A stretch of DNA of 64,000 bases, from assembly GCA_019321725.1 (NCBI GenBank), contig JAGSPU010000056.1:62001-126000 (forward strand), written 5' to 3'. The translations under genes and the position numbers were made by a program. The stretch is from Paulownia fortunei (taxonomy: Eukaryota; Streptophyta; Magnoliopsida; Lamiales; Paulowniaceae). How positions within the stretch are numbered: position 1 is the stretch's first letter; each line of letters begins with the position of its first letter. Below the pieces are notes generated by a model. It saw nothing but the letters and a program-made list of their open reading frames with translations. It did not search any database and was not told the DNA's origin. Shown here piece after piece: positions 25,831-38,579 of the stretch.

Positions 25831-25921
25831 CACGTGTGGCTTTTGAGGTGTGTGTCCCATTCTGTGTGACGGTGGGCTTTTTTTGTCCTAAAAAAAGTCT
25901 CCAACAGCAGAGTGCCACGTG
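25831..25921 (-). promoter_or_regulatory. Two G-box/ABRE motifs upstream of the F-box gene
   Basis: CACGTG at 25831-25836 and again at 25916-25921. Read on the gene's strand, the second is ACACGTGGC, the canonical ABRE core. They lie about 170 and 255 bp upstream of the putative ATG at 25663. Paired ABREs commonly mediate bZIP/ABA responses; the function here is inferred. Confidence 0.45.
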
Positions 25922-27819
25922 TAAATAGAATAAATTATCGGGTGGTAATTTTTTTTTTTCAAAATTGTCATTTTATAGAGCAAGTGTTACTATTTATTGA
26001 AACTTAAATTGGAGTGCAAGTGCATTTTTCTGATTGAAATTAATGAAAATTGTGTCAAAAATACATTGATAGATATAATTAATTTATAAAAAAAAAAAAA
26101 AAACAGAAGGTGAGAAGATGATGAAAAGAAGTGGAATGAATTTTGTAATTGTAAGAAATTCATATATTTATGAGGAAACTAAAGTTGGAGAGTGAGATTT
26201 ATGTTACCATGTCCCGTACATGCTACCCTCAGATGAGGAGCTGCAAATGAGATTGTTGGATACTCCATTTTAATTTATATTTTATTAATATTGTATTAAA
26301 GAGATACACATATTTATATAAATATATTTATACATTTTGGCACTTTTTTATAATATGAAATAGAAAATAAAACATCAATTTATAATAAAAGAGATTTAAA
26401 CTGACAAATAAGTAGTGGGATCGAATATACATTATAACACTCTATTTATAAAGCTTATTTATTTCACTTATTCTAAACCAAATATTTACTTTCTAACGCT
26501 ATTAATATTAATTTAGATTTTTTGGGGGATTTAAAATGAGAAATGTGCTGAATATTAACGAAGAACTATTAATGACATCAGCCGTATACTATTTTTCTTA
26601 CCTTAAACTCGGATTTTAATATTTCAAGATGGGACCGTTTAATGAATCTGGACATGGCCATATAAGACAAGCCTCCCAAATTGAGTAAATTCAGGCCCTG
26701 AAAGGTAATCATCCTCTCAAGTGGTTGATGATGTAGCCCACATTTATATTTGTAGAAAGGTGATTTTTTTAAATTAAAACTCATTTTGACACATTGAATA
26801 ATGAATTCAAAAAGTTCATGATGTTTTCTTTGATCATATTTTTTCTGTTTTTTTAGAGCTATCATCTTCATCCAACATACTACGACATGCTACAAAGAGG
26901 GGTATTTGATAAACTTCCCACTTTTAATTCCTACTTCCACAGCCTTCTTGTCAAACTCATCTTGACACATTAAATAGATCAAATGAATCCCAGAATATCA
27001 TAACGTAGTCTTTGATATCAGAGCCATCCATCTTATGTGGTGATTATAGACAAAAGCAAATGCCAAATCAACTAACTAACAGTAGAAAAAGAGACTCAAA
27101 TTCATTTGGGCCAATATGCAGTTTGAGGAAGGCATATCTGTATAGACAACAAACTGTTGCCAGGAGATAATAGATGAGGCTTGAAATTCAAGCCCACGCT
27201 AAACTAAAGCAAATCAGCTTCAGCCCTAAGGGAATCTGGGATATACAATATAGCTTTTGGTTTTCAGAGCTCAATATATGCTTTCACTCTCGCTCAGCAA
27301 GAAACATGCAACGAGTTTGGCCGCTTACAAAGATAACTAAGAGAGAGTGCCAATTTTCTGTGGGATGGTATTCATGCATACTCTGATTATGCAAGATACA
27401 GAAATAACAGGAATCAGAAATATAGGAAGAAACTGCATTTTAAGAAATTAGGAAGAAACTGAAGTACGCCCAATTGAACACTAGTATGACCATGATTAGT
27501 ACATGGAATATTAATCACATCACAAATATTTCAAAAGTCGGTTTCCAGGCACCATGATTGTGAACTTGACTCACGCAAGCGGAATTCAGTAAAAAAAAAA
27601 AGAACAAAATTCATAAGATTTATAGTGCCACAGAGAGCAGAATCACCAGAGAAAATCAGAAAATAGTGAATGTACCACACAGATGCAATGTTCTGTTGAC
27701 AGAGGTGGAAACTTTTCTTCTTTTGAAACAAGGGAGAAAAAACAAAAAACAAAAAATAGAACACCCAAACCTAAGAAAAGGAAAAGAAAAAAAAAAGATC
27801 AAAATTCTCGTATAAGAAC
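25922..27819. other. Intergenic, AT-rich
   Basis: A16 run at about 26088-26103, several T/A-rich tracts, and the 3' UTR of TSR2 next to 27819. Minus ORF 26578-26871 and plus ORF 27174-27386 have no recognisable family. I see no gene or clear transposon here. Confidence 0.5.
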
Positions 27820-30800
27820 TTAGTTCCTTCTACCTCTATTACGTCGGGAGCCTACCACAGTCCATCCATCTACAACTTCTGGTACTTCTTTAAGGCTTGG
27901 ATTATCAGTCATTGTGCCCTTTTGGTTGAGACTAGATTGGCATTGTGGAGCATCAACCTCCATCTCCGTTGAGTTTTCTCCTCCCATATTGTCACCACCA
28001 TCATCATCACTCTCATCCTCATCATTGCTGCCTGGCTGGCAAAAAGGGAAATGGAAACACATTTTTGAGAACACATAAAATATCAGTATCAGTAAATAAC
28101 AAGGAAAAAGTACTGCAAACTTTCGATCATTGCCTGACAAGCAATGCAGAACAAAGTGTAAGCAGGGACAGTTAATTAATGCCAATGGATTCACTCGCTT
28201 TCCAGTCCTTAAGCATGTTTAGGGAGAAAATATGACTCATATTGCACCCAAGCCCCCTCCAGGAGAGCGAAACAGATCAAAGCTGCTAGTTCTAGCAAAT
28301 TTGCATTTGCGAGATAAATACAAGTTCAACTTCAAAATTATGTCTCTATAAAGGGCATCATGAAACATTCTTACTAATATTTTATTAAAAAGATATACCA
28401 TGCATAGGCATTATGACTTTGAGAAGTGCAGGTTTTCCTTTTTTCAACATCATTTTCCCTTTGGCATGGTTGAATCTTTATGAGCCTTGAATAGAGAAGG
28501 TTTCCTAATTCTATTAATCCAACCAATCCTCTCCAAACCCATGCTTGCCATCAAGTAAATTGATGGATCTTGAGGTTGAAAGGGATGGCTGTGGCTGCAA
28601 TCCCCTGGTTTGGTGGTTGCAGTGTTGGTGTGAACACAATGATGAATCAATTATCAAATGAAATTATGCCAGTTGTCTTGTCAATAAAAAGATTTTTTTA
28701 CATAGAGGATAAACAGAAAATAACTTGATCAACTGAAAAATGTAAGAAAACATGTGTTTTTTTTGTTTTTCACTAGGAAAAAAATGGAATTTATTTCTGG
28801 TAGCATCTTAAAACAAAAACAAAAACAGGAATAGCTACATAATGGGGCCTTAGTTAATTTTTGGTCAATAAAAGTTAGTGGACCATTATCTACTTAGATA
28901 ACTGCTTTTTTCTAATAAAACTTGAATAAAACAAATAAACTACCAGAACTAGAACAGTAAATAATGGAACACAAGCTCAGCAATTAACATTAAACATTTC
29001 ATCACAAAAATTCAACCACAATAGATTGATAATTACCTGTTTGTTAATAAGAGATACTTGGAACATCTGTTTCCTTCAACCTCTTTATGGAGTCAAAATT
29101 ACCTTCTAAACATTCTTCACGCATAACCATCAAGTTTTCTGCTATCTGAATAAAGTTTTTGTTAGGAAAAAGATGAAACCAAATAAATATTAAAAGGTAC
29201 TCAAAAAATATCAAGAGTGCAATTCATAGAAAACCTTTTGTCAAGCTGTTGATCAAAGTTCCTCATTTTACACCTTCAAACTGATGGAGGAGACTTCTCC
29301 AACTATTTGGTTATCAACTTACATGAGATCATATCATTCCTACGTCTATGTCCAACATCTATGATAAGTAATCAAAAGTATACTATAGAATGGAAGTGTC
29401 GCCAACTCCGGATTGTAGTGTGTATTGGGGGTGGGGGTGGGGGTATCAGATCCATGAGTTGACTCAATAGGCTACTGGATAAATGAGTTGGATCTTAATT
29501 CTTAGATGTTGAACCTCATTGAATTGGATCCAAATGTATGTCGGTGCCAAAACGGATTCAATTGGGATTCTATTTTGGATCCAACAAACGTATACATAAA
29601 TTAAAATCTAAATCAATTATGAATAGATATTGGTCAAGAATTATGTTCATTAGAAAATTCAAAAGGATATAAATAATTTGATAGATAGAGTGTTAGGGAA
29701 GCGACCTATTTTGGATAATCCTTTTAGGACCCATCAATGCATTCTCCACCCCCAAAGTAAGAGGATCAATAATGATGAATCCCAACAACTTAAATATGAT
29801 TTCGTAGATAGATACCATGCTACTTGATTTGGTCGAGCTTCTCCAAGTAGGGAAGAGATGATGGGGATAAATGCCACACCTAATTCAATGGCAGGTACTT
29901 TGAAGAAACAGAGTCAATTATTTGTTATATCTTGGGCAAGTTGCATTTTCTTTAAAAATACCAAAAGAAGAAGTATCATATATGGTCGAGATTATATGTA
30001 TACAGGCCCCAAAACCTTCAGTTTCAGCTCAAAATGCAACATTATTAGGTGACACAATGTTGGAATGTAGGTGATGAGGGTTCCACTGTAGTGAACCTAA
30101 TTTGAAGCATACCGACTATCTGAATATGTGGACTGTGCGCAGGCAGTATTATACAGGTTCAGAAGTTCAAGGTTTCTACAAATGTATTATGCTGATAGCT
30201 AAAATTAAGGTTAGATATATCAAGAGGGCATACCTCCTCAATGCTGCCATCTCCTATCTCAGTATTTAGAGAAAGCATGAACTCATCAAGCATATCTCTA
30301 TATCATCAATGTTACTTGCTCTGTGCACCAAAGTAACAAATCAAACATAACATTCGTTGGTTACAAGAAGTAAACAAGAGCTTCATTTTTTATACTTGAT
30401 AGTTATCCATCCTCCGCCAACCCCACCCCCACTGCTCTCACACACACATGCACACCTTCATTCTGCGCATCAAAGTTTTAAATCCCAACATAAAAAACAG
30501 AAAGAGTGTTCCCACAAGAAAATAGAAATGAAAAACCCAGGAGCAAGATGACACACAAGCACGAGCAAACTGCATGCCAACACACAATCCAAACATTATC
30601 TTTTACTAAATCACAAACAGGAAGACAAGGAAATATAAAAACCGAAAACAGTGCAAAAGAAAGAAGCCAAATAAGAAAGTCCCGGAAATATTATAATCAA
30701 AGGAACAAATAAAACCAATAAAGTTCGAAACTTTATTATCCAAGAGGAGGGCACGATCTTAAAGCAGATCCCTTAATACCACAATGTGTTTGTAAAAAGA

Positions 30801-30990
30801 ACTAAATGAAAGATACTTTGGATTGGGTAAGGCGATGAAAAAGATGTGGCCGAGCTGCTGAGATTTCTGAGAGAGTCACGGCCGCCCCACTCGTTCTCGA
30901 CGGCCATTCGAAGGGCAGCCCATCGAGAAAGAACCAAATTAATTCCCTCTTGCAGCTGCGCCGTCGCTCCGCCGTCAGAGCAGGGTTCAT
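27820..30990 (-). CDS. TSR2: Pre-rRNA-processing protein TSR2
   Basis: Exons on the minus strand: 30817-30990, 30234-30320, 29037-29145, 27820-28035; about 195 residues. Exon 2 encodes DMLDEFMLSLNTEIGDGSIE, exon 3 AENLMVMREECLEGNFDSIK. Exon 4 encodes an acidic stretch (SNDEDESDDDGGDNMGG) and the C-terminal signature VDGWTVVGSRRNRGRRN, as in plant TSR2. TSR2 is a small nuclear/cytosolic escort for Rps26 and acts in 20S pre-rRNA processing. Exon 1 carries ERR..QLQEGINLVLSRWAALRM and ENEWGGRDSL in a shifted frame between about 30959 and 30870, while its ends are in frame, so the raw exon looks open but is scrambled in the middle. Further shifts near 30313, 30290 and 29062 and an apparently lost G at the exon 1 donor (30816/30817) fit the one-base error pattern. 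Confidence 0.8.
29427..29443 (+). repeat. G5-T-G5-T-G5 tract in TSR2 intron 2
   Basis: Three runs of five G separated by single T, within the 1.1 kb intron 29146-30233. It could fold as a G-quadruplex on the non-template side of TSR2 or simply be a microsatellite. The rest of the intron is AT-rich. Confidence 0.7.
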
Positions 30991-31069
30991 CTCGCTAATT
31001 TTCACTGACAATGTGTTTGCAACGTAGGATTACACGGGATTTCGGTAATTAGTATTTTGGAAATAAAGT

Positions 31070-31400
31070 TGTCAAATGGGTTGGTTCAGCCCGCAAAATC
31101 GATGAACCGAACCACTAAAATCGGCAAGAACCGACCATGAATTCTCAACAAGAGAAAGAGAAACTCAAACTAGAGAACTAGATTTTGTAGAAATATATGT
31201 GAATAATTTTACTGAAACATATAGCCTGACAGGCTCGAGTCAAGCCCAAGACCAGCCCAGTATTACTGGGCCAATGGGCCTAGTTGGGCTTGTATCCTTT
31301 ATTAGTTATTCAGTCTAAGTCCAACCCACTTGAGCCAGGGCTGCGCTACTCCACCCGGACCGATATCTTGATCAAAATCTAATGCTCCTCCACAACTTTA
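31070..31400. other. TSR2 upstream region with GC-rich, GGTTCG/AACCGA-rich segment
   Basis: GGGTTGGTTCAGCCC, GATGAACCGAACC and AGAACCGACC occur at 31078-31136, in a style common at ends of plant hAT-like elements. The segment then runs into the TGGGCY cluster. No coding sequence seen. Confidence 0.4.
31241..31292. promoter_or_regulatory. Cluster of site II (TGGGCY) motifs, palindromic, upstream of TSR2
   Basis: Five TGGGCY elements in 48 bp: AGCCCA at 31243 and 31254 (minus-strand TGGGCT), TGGGCC at 31267 and 31275, TGGGCT at 31285. The outer arms CAAGCCCAA and TTGGGCTTG pair, as do the inner arms GCCCAGTA and TACTGGGC. Site II elements (TCP targets) are known to be enriched in plant ribosome-biogenesis promoters, and this lies about 270 bp upstream of the TSR2 ATG. 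The same sequence could instead be an end of a GGTTCGG-type transposon lying at 31080-31380. Confidence 0.45.
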
Positions 31401-31571
31401 AGCTCCGATATGATTTGCTTGGCCGCATTATTCTAGGAGCTTAGAGTTCAGAAGGCATCTTCCTCGTTCTTGTAGAAATTTGATGAAATATGGAAAAATA
31501 AAAAAAGTTTTTAAAATGTTCCATGATAATCTCAAAACTTCTAGAAGGCTGGACGACTTTAGAATGTTCTT

Positions 31572-32071
31572 CTATACTTTTTTTAAAAAATAGCAAAATA
31601 AGCCGTGGGGAGCCAGCGAGCTTCTTTGGAAAAATATATAAGGTTTTTTTTTTGCTTATTTATTTTTTAGGATGTAAGTTATCTTTTTCAACTTTCATGG
31701 GATAAAATGCAATTAACCCTATTAAATTAGTTATTCATGGGAACGGATTGACTCTCTTTTTCATCTATAAAGAAATCTCTTTAAAAAAAAAAAAAACCTT
31801 TTGATCATAACGAAAGCATATATATATTATGGGTGTTGATTTTTTTTTAAACTTCATATAATAAATTGTGTGTGCACTCCGCAATATACTTGCTTATTAT
31901 TCAAGTGAAAATTACCCAAACTTAGATCTTTGGTCCTAATTATCATATTTAGAAGAGTTTTATATCAAAGGATATACTTAAATAGTTCTATTAACTCCAA
32001 ATTTAAATGTATAAGTAGAGAATTTAGTGACTTTTATGAAATAATACAGAATGAAATTGTTATTTATCATC
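31572..32071 (+). repeat. Dispersed 500 bp repeat, copy 1
   Basis: This segment aligns along its length (roughly 80% by eye) with the reverse complement of 48026-48520. Shared landmarks, in order, include GAGCTTCTTTGG, GCTTATTTATTTTTT, AAAATGCAATTAA, GACTCTCTTTTTCATC, TTATTCAAGTGAA, TTACCCAAACTTAGAT and ATAAGTAGAGAATTTAGT. No coding content. Probably a non-autonomous transposon copy. Confidence 0.75.
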
Positions 32072-32454
32072 AAAACTATTAAAACAAATTATTTAAAAAT
32101 TATGCTTCAAATAAACTAAACATTTTAGAGAAATTAGGAATTTTAAGAAAGTTCTTTGAAAAATCTAGTAGCATTACTTGGAATATTTTAAAGAGCTCTA
32201 AAGAGTTTTTCCATACCACATATGCTTTCAATGTCTATTCAAGGGGGATAATTTACAGTAAGTGTTTTCAATTTCCAGCATCTATTCAATGAGGTGACAA
32301 TACAAATAGGAGGTAGCAACCAACTAAGTTGAAAATAAGTTTGAAAATTCTCTTAGTTCAAACATAAGTTGAGATACAAGTTTGAGTTACTAAAAAAAAT
32401 CAATCATACTAACTAAGAAGCTTTGCAGATTTTGGGGTCAAAACCCTGCCATTG

Positions 32455-32604
32455 GAATTTTGATTGATTGTCAAAAAATTTGAAATTGGAATGAAGAATT
32501 TACAAAATAAATTTGGAGTTAGTGGGTATGAATTTTGATTGATTAGCAAAATAATTAGAAATTGGAATGAAGGATTTATAAAAAAGTTTTAGAGTTAGCG
32601 GGTA
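32455..32604 (+). repeat. 75 bp tandem duplication (2 units)
   Basis: GAATTTTGATTGATT at 32455 recurs at 32530. The following GAAATTGGAATGAAG and GAGTTAG(T/C)GGGTAT also recur, giving two diverged 75 bp units just outside the left end of the Mutator-like element. Confidence 0.65.
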
Positions 32605-32827
32605 TAATTTGCCATTCTGTTGCGCCTAAAACTTGACTGCGACATGAAGTATGCTGCAATGACAATCCGACGTCAAACGCGCTAATCCACTCCTATGCGG
32701 TTCATAGCTAATGAGGAAGATTTTGGTTAGGAGGGGAATCAATCGGCTTTTTTAGTAAAATATTATATTTATTATAAATATTTTGTTAAAATACCATATA
32801 ATGAAAGAAAATCACCGAACTTATAGT

Positions 32828-32953
32828 AAAGCGTTATTTGTAATAACGCTTTCAATCATTTATTTTTTATTTCAATTTGAAAGCGTTACTTTAAGTAACG
32901 CTTTCAAGTCAAACGAATTTGAAAGCATTACTTAAAGTAACACTTTCAAATTC
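32828..32953. repeat. Left palindrome array of the MULE (3 units)
   Basis: Unit 1, 32828-32852: arms AAAGCGTTATT/AATAACGCTTT, 3 nt loop. Unit 2, 32877-32907: 15 nt arms around TTGAAAGCGTTACTT, 1 nt centre. Unit 3, 32915-32953: 19 nt arms starting GAATTTGAAAGC, two mismatches. All share GAAAGC(G/A)TTA..TAAC(G/A)CTTTC. Confidence 0.85.
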
Positions 32954-33129
32954 TTAACTTAAGTAATTAATATATATATACATGATACGCCAGTTATGTA
33001 TATTTATAATTTATTCATATTATGTGTATTTAGTATTTATGTAAATATAAAAGTTAGATTTTTAAATAAAAGTTAAACAACAATTTAAAAAATTATTATA
33101 TAATGAATGGAGTAATAAAATTAAATATA

Positions 33130-35600
33130 TTATATACAATAATCAGTAATGTCCGCCAGTACCACAACCAGTGGTCGCCTATTTCTATGCCCTCTAGCTC
33201 TGTCTTCCCTATTCTGTGCAACAGTATCAAAATACTGTGATATCTCATCAATTTGCGAATTATCATCTACATATGTATTATGATAACTCGATGAAGAGGT
33301 ATCATGGATATGATCTCGATACATTGATGTCATTGGAGGGAATGGAACAGGAGAGATATTAAAACTCCGGACGTGATACATTTTCATGCATCAATCCCAA
33401 GCCAAGATTAAGTTGTACCTGCGAGTACGTATACGCTGTCGGATCATAAGGAGTGAAAGGAAAATAATCCTCTGATACTGGGACTGGCCTATAACCATCA
33501 TCAGAAGAGACAAGCAAATGTAGAAGGCCCGGCTACATCTGCTACTGGAGGACAGTGATATGATGTTGAAGCATGGCCGGTGAAAGGAGGTATCTGAGTC
33601 CGACTGGTGGTATCACCCTCTACTGAGCTACTGGACCTCTGAGTACGGCCCCTCCTTCTCCTATTTATCGTAGTCTGTGTATCATCTGGTGGTTGTGGTT
33701 GTTCCGAAGGCATTTGCGAAGGCAAATCTCGGCTGACGAGGAGGGTTGCGGCCTGCTTACCAACAGAAATATATCGCTCCAATAATGAATTAGCTGCAGT
33801 CAAATCCTCAAGGGGCCTCATCTGAGCACTTATACTAAGAGATGTCAACTGATCAGCCTAAAATACATATAAAAAATCACAATATAAATATATATGATAT
33901 AAAATAACTCAAAAATATAAATATATGAAATATCAATTTACGTACCAAAAATTGCATCAAAGATGCATCCCAACTTGATAGCCTGTAGTCTGAACTCTAT
34001 TAGCAGGCGATATAAAACGACGTGTAACTCTGTCATACCACTCATCATATCCATCATCTCTAGTGACTGTATCTCTAATGAGTGGTCTACGCACAATAGT
34101 CTCAAATCTTCTAATCCATGCACTAATGTACTGTATGTGATGAGCTTCTCAGTCAAATTCTATATACCCCCTACGGTCAAATCTATGCAAATCTGTGTCA
34201 CGATCCTGTGGAAATGGAGGGATGTTTTTGTATCATCCCAAACTGTCGAAGAACCCTCTCAGGATAGTGCATCTCAACTCGCGCATAGAAGATCAATGGA
34301 CATGTGGACGTCCAAAGTTGGGGACTACAATATGGTGGCAACTCAGTAATGTATTGAGAAGTCATATCATATGGTTGCCAAATGAATTGTAAAAAAAGAA
34401 AAAAATAGATATTAATAATATATTGCGGGTGATGGCAAATAAAACTTCATTATAAGTTTGTTGACCTGGTGTGACATCATAGCATCAAACATCTCTCGAA
34501 AGATGCGCACAGAATATCGAGTAGTATGACCATAAGTCATACCGTATTCCACCTGTAATTATTTATTTACATTAACATAATAAAAAATAAATATACAAAA
34601 AAGTAATAATAAATTTTTTTACTGTGCACCATAGGGAGGATTAGGAAGTACATGCTCTAAATCAATCTCCCAGGGCTCTAAATCTACACGTGATCTAGAA
34701 CACAGGTGTAATAGGCGTTAACCTAGACCACGCCCAAATCTGGAAGAATTGAAATTCACATCAATACAAAATATAATAAAGATGTATTAAATTATAAATA
34801 AATATGTATTAATTTTACCTGTAATAATTGTAATGCACCACCAATATTGCATTTTTGTTTTGGAGCATGCTGTACACAACTCACGATATAAAAAAGCCAA
34901 TACACACTACCCAGCTGTACCCACTAACTTCATCAACATTCTCAAATTTTGGCAGATAAAGTAACGGGATTGAATTTCCTGATGAATCAGGACACATAAC
35001 ACCACCAAATAACATGAATGCACATGCACGGGCGTACTGGTGTACATGCTCCTCATCACTGTCATCAGTCACAGATGTTGTCTCATATGTTGTGCGAGGA
35101 CGGTGGTATATAGACGTGCCCCCCTTAAAATGCTGGGCGCAGGATGAAATCCTAAAGTTAACCTCACAGTACTGCACCCACTGTGGTATAGACATCTCGT
35201 GATCTACACCTGTGACTGACGACCATCAATAGGAAGGCCCCAAATAACTGCAACATCCTGTAATGTAATTGTGGCCTCGCCTACTCGAAATGAAAAGTAT
35301 GTGTCTCTCGGCGCCATCTCTCCACCAAAGCGGTAATCAAGTGATAATCAGCAATGAAACGTCCACATCTATACACACCATAAAATCCCATATGATGTAA
35401 TATAGTAAGCACGCGTGCATGTGGAGTGCACCTGATCAAATAGCTGCCAAAAAGGACCATCAGCCCGTCTCCCATGTAATATCTTATCAATCGTCCCTGT
35501 CATCACAATCTCAGATTATGCTGTGACTGCATAGATAACAAACTCGGATCACGTGCCCATATTGTGTCAAATCCATCCTGCAAGTTAGAATATTTTATAT
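33130..35600 (-). CDS. Plant mobile domain (PMD / MAIN-like) protein of the MULE, frame-broken
   Basis: Pieces in order on the minus strand: GFYGVYRCGRF..LITALVERWRRETHTFHF, VGEATITLQDVAVIWGLPID, EMSIPQWVQYCEVNF, CAFMLFGGVMCPDSSGN.., NIGGALQLLQ (donor after about 34820). Then come an exon at about 34621-34745 (IWAWSR, EPWEIDLEHVLPNPPYGAQ), exons covering about 34445-34555 and 33950-34395 (PYDMTSQYITELPPYCSPQL, VEMHYPERVLRQFGMIQKHP, DGYDEWYDRVTRRFI), and from about 33856 ADQLTSLS with a Ser/Pro/Arg-rich tail. The ALVERWR-ETHTFH and LQDV-LWGLP motifs define the PMD (aminotransferase-like mobile domain) seen in MAIN/MAIL proteins and in MULE and Gypsy elements. Several one-base breaks occur (near 35278, 35225, 34904, 34725 and 34207). 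Exon edges and the true start are uncertain. It may be a decayed cargo gene or damaged by the same indel errors. Confidence 0.7.
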
Positions 35601-35869
35601 TAATGAAACCATGAAAGTAATAATAAATTTATGACATGATTCAAATATAAATAATACATATGTAATGAGAATAAGTGTTTACCAATTAGTATTCTGATTA
35701 TTCTAACCACAATTACAAATAATTACATCAATTGACTGCATGATAAATACTTTGAAAATGAGTATTATGATCATTTCAATCATGAATAATAAAAATAAGT
35801 GCATTAATATTTGGCATTAAAAACCTCAATATAATAACATGTTAATACAAATTTTAACTTGTACAATGA

Positions 35870-38579
35870 GTCAGCCCTAAAATGGAGCAAAGTTCATGAC
35901 TGAGACTGTGTCGAACATTGTTGTTGGCGAGCTTGTTCTCTATAGCTTGTTGTCTCGCACGAGTTTGTGCCCAATCCATTTCATTTGGGATGCGAGAAGT
36001 TCGATTTCTGCCTCGATTAGGAATAACTCGTAAATGCTATCATGATATAGCTCAAAATCAGGTGTGTCCCAATAATTTTCATCCATGTATGGCTTAAATA
36101 CACCACACATATGTTTGTCTATAACTCTGTATGTTGTAATACGGTTTCACGAGCACTGCAGAGTTAAGCTTGTAAGCAGCACACACCTTCTGAGCATGAG
36201 AGCACGGAATCCCAAACAACTTCCATTTGCCGCATGTACAATCCCTTAACATTAAATTCACAAACATGTCTATGACCCCCATGTCCACTTTCCATGGTGC
36301 GTTTGTGTGATAACGGAAGCTGACTGCTGATTATGGTCAAATATGGTTACAATATGATGTAATGAGTGTGCCTCCCAATGCTTGTATTTCTTATATGCAT
36401 AATCAGTCCATATTTGATTATTTTGCATCATCCTATCTGCCTTCAGCACCCGTTTATGGAAAATTGAGCACATCGATGAATGTTATATCCACTATAGTGT
36501 GAGTGAAGACGACGAGCACCTTTTAATACTCCATTGATGCATTCAGACATGTTGGTGGTTAGAAGTCCGCCTCGCCACCCCTCCATCATGAGCAAATGCC
36601 CATTTTTTCCTTGTCAATCTCTGTCAAGTATGTAAATGCTTGTGGCTTAATGCTTTTAATCTCCTCAAGAGCCTTCTCAAACTTACTTATTTGATGTGTA
36701 GTACCAGCTCTATAACATAAGTCCCTCAATTGTATATTCTTGAAATGATTGTTGAAGTTTGAGCATACGTGCCTCAAGCAAAATCGATGCACACCACGAG
36801 GAAGTGTGAAGTCAGGTACACTCTCAACTGCTCGAAGGATGCCAGGATGTCGATCAGAAATTAGACACATACCTTCAACCCCTTGTATAATATGTTTGCT
36901 CAACATCTGTAGAAACCACTTCCAAGACATAGTAGTTTCTTCATCGACAATTGCAAATGCAAGAGGCAAAACCTGTTGGTTTCCATCCATAGCAACTGCA
37001 ATCAACATTTTATGTTTGTATTTTGTGTATAAATGGGTTCCATCGACACTTATGACTTTGCGACAGTGATGAAATCCCTCTATACATGGCTTGAAGGCCC
37101 AAAAGACATATTTGATTATCTTTTGTCTTGGATTTCTGGTGTCTTTATGATCCCACTCAACAACAGTCCCCTCATTCGACTTTTGTAGAGCTCTCATAAA
37201 CTTAGGAAGTTTCTGCACTGAGTTTTCCCAAGTCCCATACACATTTTCTCGTGTGCGTTTCAAGCTGTACCATGCTTTCGAATATGAAATCTCAAATTCC
37301 AATTTTTGCTTCACAAATTGCATGACATATTTTATCTGGCACATTGGATCATCCCGAACAATCCCCACCAACAACGTAGCAATATAATTTTTATCTAAAT
37401 TGTGGTGGTCAACTGACATTCTATCAATCATACATGTGTGGTTCCCCCCATACCTTGTTATTTTAAACATGCCAAGATTTGCTTTTAGTGACGCTCGAAG
37501 CTCCCATCTACACCACATATCTGTTCTGCTATGTTTGCATACTACTTTCCATAGCTTCGGCGTACTCTCAACCACACGATACTCTCGTCTCGCAAAGCGG
37601 ATGGAAAAATCTTTTACTGCAGATATCAAGTGCTTCTTATCCTTAAAAATCATACCCACATCAAGAACCCCTCTATTTGAATCATAAAACTTACCACAGT
37701 CCCCAGTTGAAATAAAAGTAGAGTCTGCATATACCTCTGGATAAGTAGTAGAGATGAATGGGATCGATGGATGAAGTATATGTTCATTTGAGCTGGAAGG
37801 TATTGCTGCACTGACTGGGAGTTCAGACTGTGACGATGTCCCCTGACCATGTGATGACAATGTATTCAACATGATATCAACATCAACATCATCCTCATTA
37901 TCATTAGGAATTGGATGCTCAACCTCGTCTGGTTCAGAATCACTAGGTATGTTGGGCCCAAAACTGTCTGCTATTGGATCATTAGCATCATCAGGTTCAG
38001 CATCAGGGATGTACTCCGTGTATGCATTATCAGCTTCTCTCATGCTACTTGATTCAATATTGTACTGCCCAATACCAAAATTTGCATAGCAGATGTAGAA
38101 GCACCCACGTATAGGTCATCAATTCCAACAGTTGACATTCCTTGTGTCACCATAGAAAGATCCACAACAGTGTCTTGGGCTAAAAGAGACATATACGAGC
38201 CCCATTCCTGATTCATCATCATTTCTGGAGGAGCAACACTATGGTGAATTTGTTCTTTCTCAACATAAATATCCATATTATTAATTTCAGCCTCTGGATC
38301 CAAGAAAAACCCTAGACTGTCATCGTCGGTTATCTCCACAATTGATTCTTTTATCCGTTGCATGTAGACTTGTGAAAATTTAGCAAACACTTTCAACGAG
38401 AATTGATTGCTATCAATGCGGGTGCGTTCATACAATTTTGATAATAATTCCGAAAAGGTTGTTGTACGAGAAATTCTCATATATGCAATTGGAAGACGGT
38501 CATATGTAACAGTCCAATAATCTTGTGACACTTGACCTCCCGTATACACCATAACTGTAACTTTTCTTTGAGATGCCAT
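35870..38579 (-). CDS. MURA-type transposase (MULE domain + SWIM zinc finger), frame-broken
   Basis: Starts MASQRKVTVMVYTGG at 38579, with a PB1-like N-terminal region, then an acidic linker. The MuDR DNA-binding region follows (GMIFKDKKHLISAVKDFSIR, RYGGNHTC). The MULE catalytic core comes next: VISVDGTHLYTKY (first Asp), WKWFLQMLSKHI, LISDRHPGILRAV (second Asp) and the CxxH-like HRFCLRHVCSNF. After it come LTTNMSECINGVLKGARR and a SWIM finger LRDCTCGKWKLFGIPCSHAQ (CxCx-n-CxH) at about 36180-36260. A polar tail follows (EMDWAQTRARQQAIENKLAN), ending near 35870. Frame breaks lie near 38045, 36588, between 36300 and 36480, and near 36095. The 485-residue central frame 36586-38043 is intact. 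These proteins cut and join element ends in the nucleus. Confidence 0.85.
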
